This document shows positions 23,115-35,940 of a stretch of 64,000 nucleotides of DNA, one piece after another. Each line of letters begins with the position of its first letter. Within the stretch, counting starts at the first letter, position 1. The notes beneath the pieces are model-generated. The model saw nothing but the letters and a program-made list of their open reading frames with translations. It did not search any database and was not told the DNA's origin. Location of the stretch: the NCBI GenBank assembly GCA_963576475.1, contig OY754978.1:10568299-10632298 (forward strand). The letters run 5' to 3'. The stretch is from Molanna angustata. Lineage: Eukaryota; Arthropoda; Insecta; Trichoptera; Molannidae. The position numbers and the translations under genes are program-made.

Positions 23115-24362
23115 GAAAAAAATTTACGTTTTATAATAATAATAAATTGGACGATTTATATAGGCCCGTTTTTTGAATATCTCACCTCAAGGGCACTGAA
23201 AATTGATTAAGATGTATCATTATGGCCCTGGTAAGATTTGCGAAAAAGGTGTGTTTTGAGATTTTTCTGAAGGTAGATATATTTTCAGTCTGTCTGAGGG
23301 TATGTGGGAGCTTATTCCATGCATTTGGTCCTGCCACAGCAAACGCACGATCACCGAAATTAGTGGTATGCACCCTGTTTACTTTAAAACCATGGATGAA
23401 GATGCAGAACGACGTGATGATTGTCTGTCGTTAATTGAAAGAGGAATGCAAAGTTCGGAGAGGTAAGTAAGAGCCATACCATGAAGTGCTTTGAAGATTA
23501 TGAGACAGAGTTTATATTCAATCCTTCCAGGAACTTTAAGCCAATGCAGATTGCGGGGACGATGAGAGATGTGAGAAAACCTGGAGGCTCCGGTGGTGAG
23601 CCTGGCTGCAGCATTGAAGAAAGACTGAATTTTATTTATTTCTTTTTTGATAGATTCGCATATATACCGTTACATTAATCCAAACGGGAGACAACAAAGG
23701 CGCTAACCAAAGATTTCATGGTTTCAGATGGGATACTCCTTCGGATTGACTTTAAACGTCTTAATTCAAAGAAAGCAGAAGATGAAACTGTGTTCATTTG
23801 GTTTGTAAAGCTTAGAATCTATTTTGACTTCGAGAAGTTTGATACAGGATTTGGCAATAATATCTGAGTATTCGAAGGTCAGTGGGGAGGTGTCTATTAA
23901 ATGATGACGTTTTCGCGTTGCTGTCCAAAGTAGTTCTGTTTTATTTGGGTTAAGCTTAAGTTTGTTTGCTGACATCCAAATATCGATATCTTCGATACAT
24001 TTACGAATTACGGTTTAAACATGGTAAGCATTTTCTGGTGTGCAATAAAAGTAATGTTGCCAATCGTCTGCATAACAGTGTGCCAATAGTCCATGGGAGT
24101 CAATGATTGAAAATATGTCTTCTGTGTATAAAATAAAGAGTAACGGGCCTAACACAGAACCCTGGGGAACACCGAATTTTATAACAGCGGGAAATGATTT
24201 TTGATTATTGAATTTGATCGTTTGGTGCCGTCCTGTGAGATAAGATTGAAACCATTTATATGTGTTTTCTCGAATACCGTAAATTGATGTGAGTCTTTCA
24301 GTTAGAATAGTGTGATCAATCGTATCTAAAGCAGCACTCATGTCGAGGAATGCTATATGAGC
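23115..24362 (-). pseudogene. CR1/L2-like LINE, 5'-truncated, frameshifted
   Basis: On the minus strand the RT runs from AFLDMSAALDTIDHTIL at the left edge of the truncated element, through GVPQGSVLGPLLFILYTEDI and the catalytic AHCYADDW near 24070, to WMSANKLKLNPNKTELLW near 23940. The C-terminal signature FGDRAFAVAGPNAWNKLPHT is near 23330. These are the order and spacing of a CR1/L2-group reverse transcriptase. Frames break near 24015 and 23766. The 3' end is near 23115 next to a (TAA)n run. The N-terminus and ORF1 are absent. Confidence 0.85.
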
Positions 24363-25001
24363 ATTTTTAAAAAAATAAATATATTTATTGTAGGTAGCAC
24401 TCTTAATCCATATCTTTTGTTTCATTGATATAATAACATGATTATAAATCTCAAAACGAAAGATTATAAATATGACAAAGCACAGATAAAAGATAATGGA
24501 GCTTGATTAAAACATGGTTTTGGCTTATTAACAAAGCGCGCTAACCATTGAACCGCGCGTCGGCCCGCTAAAGTTGAATCGAAAGTTTCTCGAATTATCT
24601 AGAAAATTACTTTCCAAATTATCCATTAATGTAAAAGATTTCGAAGCAATCGCCGAAGCAATAACAAATTACTTTAACGGTCGGAGGAAATTCCTGTATA
24701 AAATAATGCTCAGTAAATCACTAATAAAAAATATCGATCAACAAATGTTCACTATTTCTTAATCAGTCAGTTGTTTTCAAACTTTGGCGCGATGATTTGA
24801 ATATTCGATGGTTATAAAATCATCATCGGAAGTGACAAATTGACTAGATAAGAGGAAAAGTCTTGCAGTCTTGGTTATTAATTTTAAAGCCTTCAAGAAG
24901 TACTGTCATATTTATGGTGCCTTACTATTAGTAGATTCCCACTGAGTTATTTTTTTACAGGGATCTTGGTCACACCTTTGATGCTTTACATTTAAAAAGA
25001 C
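24363..25001. other. Unassigned, with a tRNA-like fragment on minus
   Basis: 'acaaagcgcgctaaccattg' at 24530-24550 and the following bases resemble an inverted tRNA D-arm region. The frame 24574-24762 has no recognised motif. Confidence 0.35.
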
Positions 25002-25180
25002 CTGGGGGCAAGGCAGTGGAATCAAAACCTTCATGTTATTCCATATCATGGATATAATTATCTTATTAAGTTCTATAATATCTTGATATTTTATAGAACT
25101 CCATAAGATAATTATATCCATGATATGGGTGGTTATCATGAGGGTTTTGATGCTACCATTTAACGGGACTTGCCCCCCAG
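25002..25180. mobile_element. MITE C2, compact palindrome
   Basis: 179 bp, CTGGGGGCAAGGC to GACTTGCCCCCCAG. It is almost completely self-complementary around 25085. It is the reference copy for C1 and C3. Confidence 0.82.
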
Positions 25181-26379
25181 AAGTCAATGACAGCCCACGA
25201 GTGTAAATCTTCTATCCACATTTGTCGATTGTTCTTTTTGCATTAAGATGCTTAGATTGCTAATCTAGAGCTACCTTTCGTGCTGTGCATTTTTCTTGTC
25301 TCTGGCCGCTTACAGTCCCCATTTGCAGAGCGGGTGGTGGTGATAGTAGCGAATTAACGGTTTGAATGCAAGATCTAGACTCCTTTTCACCCAAATAATT
25401 ATTTTTGTAAAAAAAAAATATCATACGGAAATATGTTCGAAGATCATTTAACAACTTTTAAGTCAATTTATTTTTCATAGATATATTTGGAAAAATCCCA
25501 ACATGTCTATTCAAAATGACACTGGGTCTGAAAAGGTCATTAATGAAACATAATAAATAACATTTTTTAAATTGACTTATTGAATTAATACAAAACATAT
25601 TACATTTTATTTCAAATTAATGATAGCTAGTATATGAAAAAAAATACATTATACAACTCCTTCATTACAACCAAATATAAATCCGTTTATTGACATTCAT
25701 CTGTGAAACAGTACCGCAGACTAGCGACACAAAATCAGATTTGCCAAAGAACATAATTTACCATAAACGAAATTCAAGAATAAATTCAGAAATTCAAGAA
25801 TTAATTATAAAAAAACATGTCGTTTTTAATCGACACTGGTTGAAAAGGGGTTTTAAGACTGTATTTCTTACTAAAAGTCCAATATCAGGAGTGTGAGGCC
25901 GAGACTATAAATGCTGAACTCTCTACTAAATAATGAGTATACACTTTTTTTTATTTTCTTATAAGCTTGATAATCCCTTAATGCATTTTGATGCAGTACA
26001 TTTCATTTATAAACCATCTTAAAACCGATTTTTTTCAGAACGTGAGAGAATAACGGAAGTTTTGATAAATGAGATCATAAAAAAATCGTTTACCAATATA
26101 AAATTAATCATTTTACCGATATGATATCAATATGAAGTTGATCGACCTAAAAGCTTGGGATGGATTTCATAGTATCTACTAAATTTCATATGATCTACCC
26201 CATACGCTATACACCCAAATACATCACGACGAAATTCATAGCATACACTCAATACATAGTCATCATCATCGTCATGTCATCCTTCTCATGGAACCTAAAA
26301 TAGACAAAAAAGAAATAGACAAAAAAGACGTAAGATCATGACTACAAGTACCTGCTATTCCACTGTAGTAAATATAAAA
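25181..26379. other. No recognisable feature
   Basis: AT-rich; the frame 25690-25896 has no recognisable motif. Confidence 0.5.
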
Positions 26380-26460
26380 CCATTGGGTTATAGCAAACAG
26401 TAAACTCTCCACACCATAGTAAGCATTCATTACTCCATAGTGTGAAGAGTAAAAATAACA
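26380..26460 (-). mobile_element. Mini MITE B
   Basis: About 80 bp containing only the two family termini, with ACTCTCCACACC and GTGTGAAGAGT forming a hairpin; the interior is deleted. Confidence 0.55.
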
Positions 26461-26895
26461 GAGAATGATTACAAATTTGTGAATCATTGTCGTACCATAC
26501 TTTTAGAAATTTTGACATTAGGGTTGGCATAAGTCCACATTACTGAAATAAATTACTTCGGCTTAGTAAAATCACATCTTTCAATCTAAATATCTATATA
26601 TAAGCTTATTTGAAATGAATTATGGTGTTTGTGTTGGTCGGTGCTACCCACCTCTAGATCTTTCTCCGGGAATCAAATCAAATTATTTACCTTTTATTTA
26701 CGTAGTTATTCAACTATGTTTTGACTCTCATCAAATAAAATATTATGATTGATTACCTATTTAAATAAACAAGAAAAACCCGCGTTAGACAACAAAATTA
26801 CATAGACTAATTTGGAATTTATATCAAGAAATATAACAATTATTTATAAACGTACTACTGACGTTTCAAGATCATTTGGAAATAATAAAGACAAG

Positions 26896-27172
26896 CTATA
26901 CGTTTGTACCTATCTCAAAATATGTACCGTTTCATTGTTGCCATTTTCAAACAAACTATACTTATATACCTATCTCAAAATATGTACCGTTTTATTGTTG
27001 CCATTTTCAAACAAACTATACGTATGTACCTATCTCAAAGTATGTACCGTTTTATTGTTGCCATTTTCAATCAAACTATACGTATGTGCCTATCTCAAAG
27101 TATGTACCTTTTTATTGTTGCCATTTTCAATCAAACTATACGTATGTACCTATCTCAAAGTATGTACCGTTT
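26896..27172 (+). repeat. 60-bp tandem array, left part
   Basis: About 4.6 copies of an exact 60-bp unit (starting CTATACGTATGTACCTATCT, with GTTGCCATTTTCAAACAAAC). Because 60 is divisible by 3, all frames stay open over it; the 94-141 residue frames are artefacts. The array continues at 28495 after an inserted segment. Confidence 0.9.
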
Positions 27173-28494
27173 TTTTTTTTTTTTTTGACAGATTTTTAAT
27201 TATCTCAATAGAGACGAAGTTGGAATATTTATTGTAGGAGAACCGGGAAATCAAGGCACCTACAGGGCTTACGACCTGTCATCGGCTGGTTTACGTGATC
27301 ACTTTATGCGCTTGCGCAACGTTCACCAATTATGCCTTTTTAATGAGATCCCTATCAATTCAATTTTGAAAGTTCTATATATTGTAATACTGAAATTCTT
27401 TTCGCTTGAAAATAAGGAATTTTTACTACAGCCATCTATGGGTGAAATTATGAACAACAATCTTATTATTTTTTATTTATTTTGTTGTAACGCCATCTAT
27501 TGAGAGAATTGGTTTTTTGTAAATAATGAAAGCTACAATTCTTATATCTGAGGTGACAATGCATTTTTCGCATAGAAGTCACCCCTGAATTGCGCCAGAC
27601 TTATAAGGTCATTTTTGTCTTATTTACCTACTTGTACCAATGTGTAAGTAATCGAATATTTTTATTATTGCATATGCGCAAACATTGGATTTTTTTCCCT
27701 GTCGGGAGTCAAAGATATTTTTTGACAGATTTTTAATTATCTCAATAGAGACGAAGTTGGAATATTTATTGTAGGAGAACCGGGAAATCAAGGCACCTAC
27801 AGGGCTTACGACCTGTCATCGGCTGGTTTACGTGATCACTTTATGCGCTTGCGCAACGTTCACCAATTATGCCTTTTTAATGAGATCCCTATCAATTCAA
27901 TTTTGAAAGTTCTATATATTGTAATACTGAAATTCTTTTCGCTTGAAAATAAGGAATTTTTACTACAGCCATCTATGGGTGAAATTATGAACAACAATCT
28001 TATTATTTTTTATTTATTTTGTTGTAACGCCATCTATTGAGAGAATTGGTTTTTTGTAAATAATGAAAGCTACAATTCTTATATCTGAGGTGACAATGCA
28101 TTTTTCGCATAGAAGTCGTTACAACAAAATAAATAAAAAATAATAAGATTGTTGTTCATAATTTCACCCATAGATGGCTGTAGTAAAAATTCCTTATTTT
28201 CAAGCGAAAAGAATTTCAGTATTACAATATATAGAACTTTCAAAATTGAATTGATAGGGATCTCATTAAAAAGGCATAATTGGTGAACGTTGCGCAAGCG
28301 CATAAAGTGATCACGTAAACCAGCCGATGACAGGTCGTAAGCCCTGTAGGTGCCTTGATTTCCCGGTTCTCCTACAATAAATATTCCAACTTCGTCTCTA
28401 TTGAGATAATTAAAAATCTGTCAAAAAATATCTTTGACTCCCGACAGGGAAAAAAATCCAATGTTTGCGCATATGCAATAATAAAAATATTCGA
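27173..28494 (-). mobile_element. Triplicated foldback segment inserted in the 60-bp array
   Basis: The unit around 27183-27579 is repeated identically at 27720-28116 (offset 537). In addition 27650-28028 is repeated as a perfect reverse complement at 28117-28496, with an 88-bp spacer. A T18 run at the left edge looks like a poly(A) tail on the minus strand, and ATGTACCGTTTT occurs at both borders. No coding motif is found; the 65-residue frame present three times is only a marker of identity. Confidence 0.8.
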
Positions 28495-28905
28495 TGTACC
28501 GTTTTATTGTTGCCATTTTCAATCAAACTATACGTTTGTTTGTACCTATCTCAAAATATGTACCGTTTCATTGTTGCCATTTTCAAACAAACTATATTTA
28601 TGTACCTATCTCAAAATATGTACACGTTTTATTGTTGCCATTTTCAAACAAACTATAAGTATGTACCTATCTCAAAGTATGTACCGTTTTATTGTTGCCA
28701 TTTTCAATCAAACTATACGTTTGTACCTATCTCAAAATATGTACCGTTTCATTGTTGCCATTTTCAAACAAACTATACGTATGTACCTATCTCAAAGTAT
28801 GTACCGTTTTATTGTTGCCATTTTCAATCAAACTATACGTATGTACCTATCTCAAAGTATGTACCGTTTTATTGTTGCCATTTTCAATCAAACTATACGT
28901 ATGGC
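28495..28905 (+). repeat. 60-bp tandem array, right part
   Basis: About 6.8 copies of the same unit, two of them with 2-4 bp insertions (near 28540 and 28622). Confidence 0.9.
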
Positions 28906-29806
28906 CATTTTCCGATGCTGAATTCTGAAAAAACACAGGAGAGCAGTCTGTAGAGCTCTGAAACTCCACCGAAACAGCACCAAATGGTGCCAACGAGAGT
29001 GAATTGTAAGAATTGAATAGAAGACCAATTATATATTTTTTACCCAAATTACTTGATATAATTAACGTTTATAAACAAGACCAATAATATATAGTAGGTA
29101 ATTTACATCTTTTCCTCTTCCTTCCTAAACTGTCACTTGTGAATCGACTATACCGTATGCTAAACAAACCAATTTGTTCCATGGGACCAAGTCAACTTAG
29201 AGATAGGATTGTGTAAAAAAGTATAGCAAACGGTACAATATGAGTGAGAAAAGTTTCTTGCCTCGAGTCCACTCGTTTCGGAGATATTTTACAGAAAGTC
29301 CATTAGGGGGAAAGGCCCCCAGAGCGACGAAATTCACACGAAAAGGCGATCATCGGTGTTAGTCCAAATGACTTAGAAAATGCATAAAGTTTCAATTTTA
29401 TTATTGACTCTGATATTTTCTTATCAGCATTTTGAAATTCTCCTAGGGCCGTGTATTGCTTATGGATATTCCACGGGTGGCCTCCACCGCCCCCCCCCCC
29501 CCCCCAAGTCCTCGCCCCGCGGGTCAGAAGGGTTGGAGACCGAGTTAATAGAAATAAAATAGACATGCCCGTGGACAGACCCATGAATGTTATTTTTTTA
29601 TTAAATATTTCAGAGATATAGTAACTTTTTCGTCACATCATGCGAGCCCTAAACTTTTATAGAAATATCCAGCGACTGCCAGACTTGTGTCATAGGCTGA
29701 ATTTTTTCTACCTAAGGATACCACGTTCAGCATATGAAATTCATAAAGCACAGCCCTGTTCTTGTTATAGTAATATTGGTGAAATTTCAAATGTGTTTTT
29801 AAACAT
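28906..29806. other. Unassigned; contains a C18 homopolymer
   Basis: A poly-C run lies at about 29488-29506. The frame 29640-29852 shows no family motif and overlaps the start of the 92-bp array. Confidence 0.5.
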
Positions 29807-30085
29807 CAATAGGGACATAAAGAGCGTCTGTAAGGGCGTTGGAACCATCTAAACTGTCATAATTAAATAGATGCTCAAATAACACAAGTTTTCTTTCAAT
29901 AGGGACATAAAGAGCGTCTGTAAAGGCGTTGGAACCATCTAAACTGTCATAATTAAATATGTAGATGCTCAAATAACACAAGTTTTCTTTCAATAGGGAC
30001 ATAAAGAGCGTCTGTAAGGGCGTTGGAACCATCTAAACTGTCATAATTAAATAGAACGTTGCTCAAATAACACAAGTTTTCTTTC
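29807..30085 (+). repeat. Three tandem copies of a 90-94-bp unit
   Basis: Units start CAATAGGGACATAAAGAGCG at 29807, 29897 and 29991. Differences are single bases plus a 4-bp insertion (ATGT) in the second unit and a changed AACGTT in the third. The readings in reverse frames are artefacts. Confidence 0.88.
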
Positions 30086-30390
30086 AAAACATTCAAATTT
30101 GAAGGTGTATGGCAGAGAGTTTCCACCAACCAAAATGTGTCGATGGGAGGCGTGATTTCTAATAGTAGTCCCAACAAAATATAAATAAACAGCTCTTATA
30201 CTATGACGTAACTGAGCACCAATTTTCTGTATCTTTGCTTACACATATCTCCCAAGACCACCACTACTCAGGTTTCTTATTAAACAATCATTGTTACCTG
30301 CTGTGATATTCTTACGTAGAACAAAATCAGCCATTATACTATGGCGTAAGTATGAATGATCTCAATTTTTTGTTTATTAATGTTTATTTC

Positions 30391-30430
30391 TACTCCTCAC
30401 CAACCCAAGGGGATATAGTGGGGAGTTATC
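30391..30430 (+). mobile_element. MITE B left end fragment
   Basis: ACTCCTCACCAACCCAAGG and TAGTGGGGAGT, then unrelated sequence that partly resembles the 27.2-28.5 kb segment. Confidence 0.55.
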
Positions 30431-30488
30431 ACGTGGTTTACGTGATTACTTTGACAACCGACAGAGAAAAAAATCCAATAGTTGCGTA

Positions 30489-30692
30489 TTTATTTAATAT
30501 TGCTTCTTGGGGAACTAACAGGTACTATGTCAAATATCAATTAAACACGTACCCAATAACAAGTTGCCACATTCTGGAGACTTGCGATATTAATCGTCTC
30601 ACAGATTAAAAACTATGTCTCCACCGGGAATCCAGCCCGAGACATTTGGATCGGCAGTCAGATACCTAACCAACTGAGCCACGAAGGCTGAC
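30489..30692 (-). mobile_element. SINE-1, inverted
   Basis: The head ends at 30692 (GTCAGCCTTCGTGGCTCAG on minus) and the body runs to about 30489. The B box is damaged (GGGCTGGATTCCC). Confidence 0.82.
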
Positions 30693-30717
30693 TGTAAAAA
30701 AAATATTCGATTCTTTT

Positions 30718-31205
30718 TACTCCTCACTAACCCAATGGGATATAGTGGCGAGTTATGATATCACAATTTTTATGGGTTTTATTTTTATTGCAGATTATCT
30801 GAGATTGTATTCTGAAAGTTTCATCACAATGTATCTGTGTGTGTGTGTGCTGTGTGCTATGTACGGCGTGTTTATTCTACTTTATCGATTATAGACTAAA
30901 GTACTCATTCAATTATTTTCAAGTTTTGGAAATTTGTATATCTAATACTCACTTAGACCCCATTAGATTTTTAAAGATATCTGAATAGTGCTTCTCAATT
31001 TTTTTAACTGTCAAATATTTCAAAGTGACCCCAAGCCAAATTTGTAAAAAGGCACATCACTTTCATAAAATGGCATTGAAGAATTATCAAGTTTTCATAA
31101 TAAAATATTTAAATAAAAAAATAATTTCACAAAATCATTTCAGGAAAATACAGAATATTTTCCATACAAAATTTGAATACTTTATAGAATGACTTGTTTA
31201 TTATA
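30718..31205 (+). mobile_element. MITE B3, right end eroded
   Basis: Begins TACTCCTCACTAACCCAATG; collinear with B1 and B2 through 'ctatgtacggcgtgtttatt' and 'agtgaccccaagc'. The right TAGTGAGGAGT terminus is lost near 31200. Confidence 0.7.
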
Positions 31206-31611
31206 TAGACATGTATAATAAAAAAAACAATAACTGCTCAACTCCTTAGAGATGTATTGAAAATTTTCATCCTTTCAAGATGGTTTCGAACTCCTGAAAT
31301 ATACAATATCCTCGGCCAGAACAGATCTCATTTAAGATGGGCCAGTGGTAATCATACCGGCAGGACCCTGCCAATTTTCAGAAAAGGGGTCACCGCCATC
31401 TGAACAAACAATTTAGAAATGGCGCTATGTGGTTTCATTACTTCATAAGAAATTCGTTTTTGACTAGAATTTTGCTTTCAATTTGGACCAGTTGGGACTG
31501 AAACATAAACGGGGAAAACAAAACCATTTCCCGAGTGGAGCATATAAAATATTTAAAGCCAACAAGTGAAAACGTCGAATGTTCCTAGACATATGCAGTT
31601 GTCCAACTGTC

Positions 31612-32457
31612 GATTCGTTCAAGAGAATAAAATTCTTTTGAAGGAAGAGGTAGTTTAAATCCAAGACGCGTATATGAAGGAACATTTTGTATGGCGTAGT
31701 GGACTTTTTGCATGCTCAAAACACCAACTTAAAGGCTTCGCAGCATATATATTCCCATACATGGATTTACTCAGAATTCGGAATAGAATATTTTATGTGA
31801 GTTTTGTGTGTCTGTCCCCCCCCCCTTATAACTTTTGATCCGCTCAATTTACAGAGCCCGAAATTTCAAAATATATAAACAGTTATAGACCTACAAAACT
31901 TTTATACTCAGAATGGTGAATTTTTGTTTCAGTGTGGGGTTATCAACTTTTGAATTTTTACTTTATTTTTCCATATATCTCAGAAACCATAAAAGCTACA
32001 ACGTTTAAAATTGGTATATTTATGAGTTTAACTGCCTATATTTCAAAATATTTTCAAAAAATCGAAAAAAGCCGACACACCCCAACTAGATAATTTAATT
32101 TTCTTTAAAAAATATTAATATTGTAGGAGTACATCTCAAAATTATTTTTATAAAAATTGAATTTAGTGACGGACATCGCTTCATACAATTTGTATGGCAG
32201 TGGCCTATACACAATATCTAAGAAACTCAATTATTTGATACTTAATATCCAAACATACATACATACCATCATGCTGTTTTCATATTCTGGTTAGGATAAT
32301 AGGACTGACCTCCATACTATCTTATCTTGACATACATACCAACATGTGTTAAAATTTTCAATAATTTGGATTTATGGGTTTATAGTTTGATTCTTATTCT
32401 TCAACTATACATACAATCGTTATCGACAGTTGGATCTCATGTGTTACATGCAACTAG
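31612..32457 (+). mobile_element. HINE-A5, complete, short
   Basis: 846 bp from TCCAACTGTCGAT at 31612 to CTAG at 32454-32457, followed by T. The microsatellite is reduced to a few GT units around 31800 next to a C run. An internal deletion removes the segment around 32010 that other copies have. Confidence 0.85.
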
Positions 32458-32524
32458 TTATTTCAAAAACTACGATAAAAGAGTGAGCCATCAGAAAGAA
32501 TATTTGCATACAAGCTTCTCGCGG

Positions 32525-32690
32525 CAACCAATAATAACTATGTTAAATATTAATTTAATACACACACAATAACAAGTTGCCACATTCTAGAGACTTATAA
32601 TATTTATTTTCTTACAGATCCAGACTGAAAACACAATTAAAAACTGTCTCCACCGGTACCCGAACCCGGAACCTTTGGCTCAGATTTTAT
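32525..32690 (-). mobile_element. SINE-1, inverted, head disrupted
   Basis: Body and B box region (GGGTTCGGGTACC) are present; the head breaks off at GGCTCAGATTTT, where an array of repeated head pieces begins. Confidence 0.75.
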
Positions 32691-32885
32691 GTAAGCCAGT
32701 ATTTAATTAATATTTATTCAAGCTTTGCCAAGCAGTCGGATATCTAAACAACTGAGCCCATGTTTAATTAATATTTATTTTACCTTTGACTAAGCAGTCA
32801 GATATCTAAACAATTGAGCCAACATTTATTTACCTTTGGCTGAGCAGTTATATGTATATCCAACCAACTTAGTTAATATTTAATC
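32690..32885 (-). repeat. Three tandem SINE-1 head fragments with AT spacers
   Basis: The motif 'aagcagtcagatatctaaac' followed by an A-box remnant (ACTGAGCC) recurs at about 32728, 32790 and 32845, separated by 'atttaattaatatttatt'-type spacers. The spacing is about 60 bp. It continues the broken head of the neighbouring SINE-1. Confidence 0.65.
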
Positions 32886-35394
32886 ATATCAATTATTTAA
32901 TTTGGTGTAAAAAAATTATATGTCTTATTATGATCGCTAAAAATCTGGTGCACTTTAATTTGATTTTTTAGAGTGTGTAAACTATGTAAGCTTGAACAAC
33001 AAAATTAAAAGACTTAGTTTCACACACTCAACTCCGTCGATACCTCACCGGTATCGGAGAGCACCTCTCCTTCGTCTGGAGTTCACTTATAAACGTAAAC
33101 TATCTATAATACTTGGTAATAGAGCGTGATCAACGATAAAGTTTACTTATAAACCGCAACTATCTATATTACACCTTTATTTCATAGACGTCAAGTTAGG
33201 ACAGGTCGAGAGGTTGTTTGACGCTTGACTTACGCGTCACACTAAGTATGTATTTTAAAATGGCGGCTTTTTCACATATGATTCGACGCATATTTAAGAT
33301 TGACAGAAAAGTCTAATACTTATAACGTTTTTGCTTGTCATTCTTCATCGCAATCGTGTTTAAATTGAGTCAACACAGCACAACGCGGTGTTTGTTTTCA
33401 TGTTTCGATGTCAGTTATCCAAAGATTACCTACATACAATTTTCTATTTTTCGACATCTGTGAATCCAATGCGGCCATATGAAAAAAATAAATGAGGGTT
33501 TTCGTAAACAATTCGATGAACTAGTTAGTCATATCTTAGTATACGTTTATAAGTAAGATTTTTCTATACCGATCTTAACTATTTTAGTCGTACTTATCTA
33601 CATAGTTGCGCGTTTAGTAAGCTATTAACGAAATCTATTAAGTATGACCGTAACTGGTGCTAAAATTAAAATTATGGAGTATAGGCAAGCTATACAGCGC
33701 AAGGGTAGGGGAGGGTTTCTGGTGGGAGTGACAGTATATTATAATTATGAATACCTATGTATATATAAATGTTATTAGAAAGGTGTTTTAAACTAGCCTA
33801 CCTGGGATATTTGTATTATTATTAGCTATACTTTTCTTATCTCTTAATTTTTTTTGTTTTTTAGTATTAACCCTGATTCATTAGAATGTTATATTTTTTA
33901 TACCATGTGCTATTGTCAAAACTATGTCCACTTTCAATTATGTAGTTTTTAACCCTTAGTTGACCGTCTGTACTTATAAATAACGGACACATTTAATCAT
34001 GTATTGCCTACGCATTGTAATAATTATTTTTTTTCTTATTATATTGATTATAATGGGGCTCTATAAAGCCTTGAATATAAAATTTTAACTTTAAAACAAT
34101 ACTTATGCTAATATAAGCATGGCACCGTCGAGCATTATTTTTTAATTAATACAAATAACATTAGATTTTTTATTATATTATCAATGCAATAGGTACAAAA
34201 ACAATGACTGACTTGTTACTTTTTGTAAAAATTATCTTTTGAAAGAAGTGTAAAAATGGGCGTCCTGGTCACAATGCACATTATGGCTACGATATATACA
34301 TAATAATGACATTTATTGCCATTGTATCAGTGTTTCTTACGAAAAAAATATAATAAGCCGTAGAAAATATGTTCCATTGCTGTACCGATGGAAGTGTTAA
34401 TCTTACTAATTTAAAGTATGCGATACTTGTAAGTACCGTCAATCGAAGAGGGTCGATTATTTTTCAAATACCTTGAGCAACTAAGGGTTCAAATCGATTA
34501 ATTTCGTTGTTCTTGTAAATATGACACACAAATTAAATTTACATAATAATTATAAAAGTACATATATGTAAGATTGATTTAAATCAGTGATTGTACTAGC
34601 GATAATCGAAATCGGTTGGGCCACTGAAATACTAATCCATATTTACATAAACTTTATGAAGTAATAGTATATCACTCGATATATTATCTTTATAAAAACA
34701 AGAATTGCTTACAGTTAGACTACAATATCGGCCGATAATTTGGTTTGCTGTGCATCTTCAATAGAATAAGGTGTTTAATTTCCCATTTCGGGTATGAAAT
34801 GTTTTTACTGAGCACTAAAAATAAACAGCCTCGTCGGAGATCGTTCAATATTTTTGGTGAGATAATAATTATAACGCTATCATTGATGTGCAGACTCGAC
34901 AGACGGAATTCCCTGTCTGTTTTGGAGATTTTCATTTCAAATCGACATGAAATATTATTGTTTCTCGCAATGTTTACATTAAAACGGTAAAGATACATAC
35001 ATACATCTCTATTTGTATAGGAAATAGGACGTCGGCGGCGGATAGGGTCGTAAAATATCCTCCAGATGTTGCAATTTTGACACTTTTGTATACAAATGAT
35101 TGGCTTAATGACCCATTATAAAAGTTATTGCGAATTTCACGCAAACTCGGAATGCCTATTCAAAATAATGGAGTGTCGAGAAATCTAAAGCAACTACCTA
35201 CCTATGTATGTACGTAAGCTCTGCTTGATTTATTTTTATATATAATAAAAATCATCAATCCCTAATTATATAATAGAAACATGAATAGTCAATAGTAAAA
35301 AATACACAAATAAAGTTAATATGAGTACGCATTAGTTAATGTCAACAAATTGGTAGGTAAACAATATTTACAGTTTCAACATTTTTTAATACAT
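32886..35394. other. Longest repeat-free stretch; no gene recognised
   Basis: 2.5 kb with no copy of the HINE, MITE, SINE or LINE families seen elsewhere. Short similar pieces ('acttataaacgtaaactatc' near 33090 and a variant near 33145) repeat once. The overlapping frames at 34720-34998 are mirror images of each other and unconvincing. Confidence 0.5.
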
Positions 35395-35940
35395 TTTCCT
35401 CACTAACTCAAGGGGATATAGTGGGGAGTTATGATTTCGCAATGGTTAAGGTTATTTTTTTATTGTAGATTATCAACTAGTATCATGCTGAGATTGTATT
35501 CTGAAAGTTTCATCACAATGTATCTGTGTGTGTTCTATGTGCTGTTTGGCGTGTACGGCGTGTTTATTTTACTTTATCGATTATAGACAAAAGTACTCAT
35601 TCGATTCTTATCAAATTTTGCAAATATGTATATCTAATAATCTCTTAGACCCCATTAGATTTTGAAGCATATCTAAATTGTGCTTTTCAATTTTTTAACT
35701 GTCAAGTATTTCAAAGTGACCCCAAGCTCAGGAAACTTAAAATATGAAATTTTTATTTTCAAATTGGTAAAAAGGCACATAACTTTCATAAAATGGCATT
35801 GAAGAGTTATCAAGTTTTCGTAATAAAATATTTAAATAAAAAATAATTTAACAAACTCATTTCATGAAAGTGCTGAAAATTTTCCTTACAAAATATAGTA
35901 TAAAAATTCAATACATTGCAGAATGACTTTTTACTCGTTT
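35395..35940 (+). mobile_element. MITE B4, right end eroded
   Basis: Begins TTCCTCACTAACTCAAGG; collinear with B1-B3 to about 35930 ('gcagaatgactttttactcg'). Confidence 0.7.

Noticed and set aside
26812..27237. Proteins of 94-141 residues with repeated sequence
   Set aside because: A 60-bp tandem repeat keeps all frames open; three frames show it equally, so none is supported as coding.
27306..28303. A 65-residue protein present three times
   Set aside because: The copies are identical because the DNA segment was recently triplicated; there is no conserved domain, and the frame is AT-driven.
29640..29852. 70-residue frame with plausible composition
   Set aside because: Runs into the 92-bp tandem repeat and shows no motif.
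34720..34998. Host gene in the transposon-free island
   Set aside because: Two overlapping frames on opposite strands have similar length and neither shows a domain.
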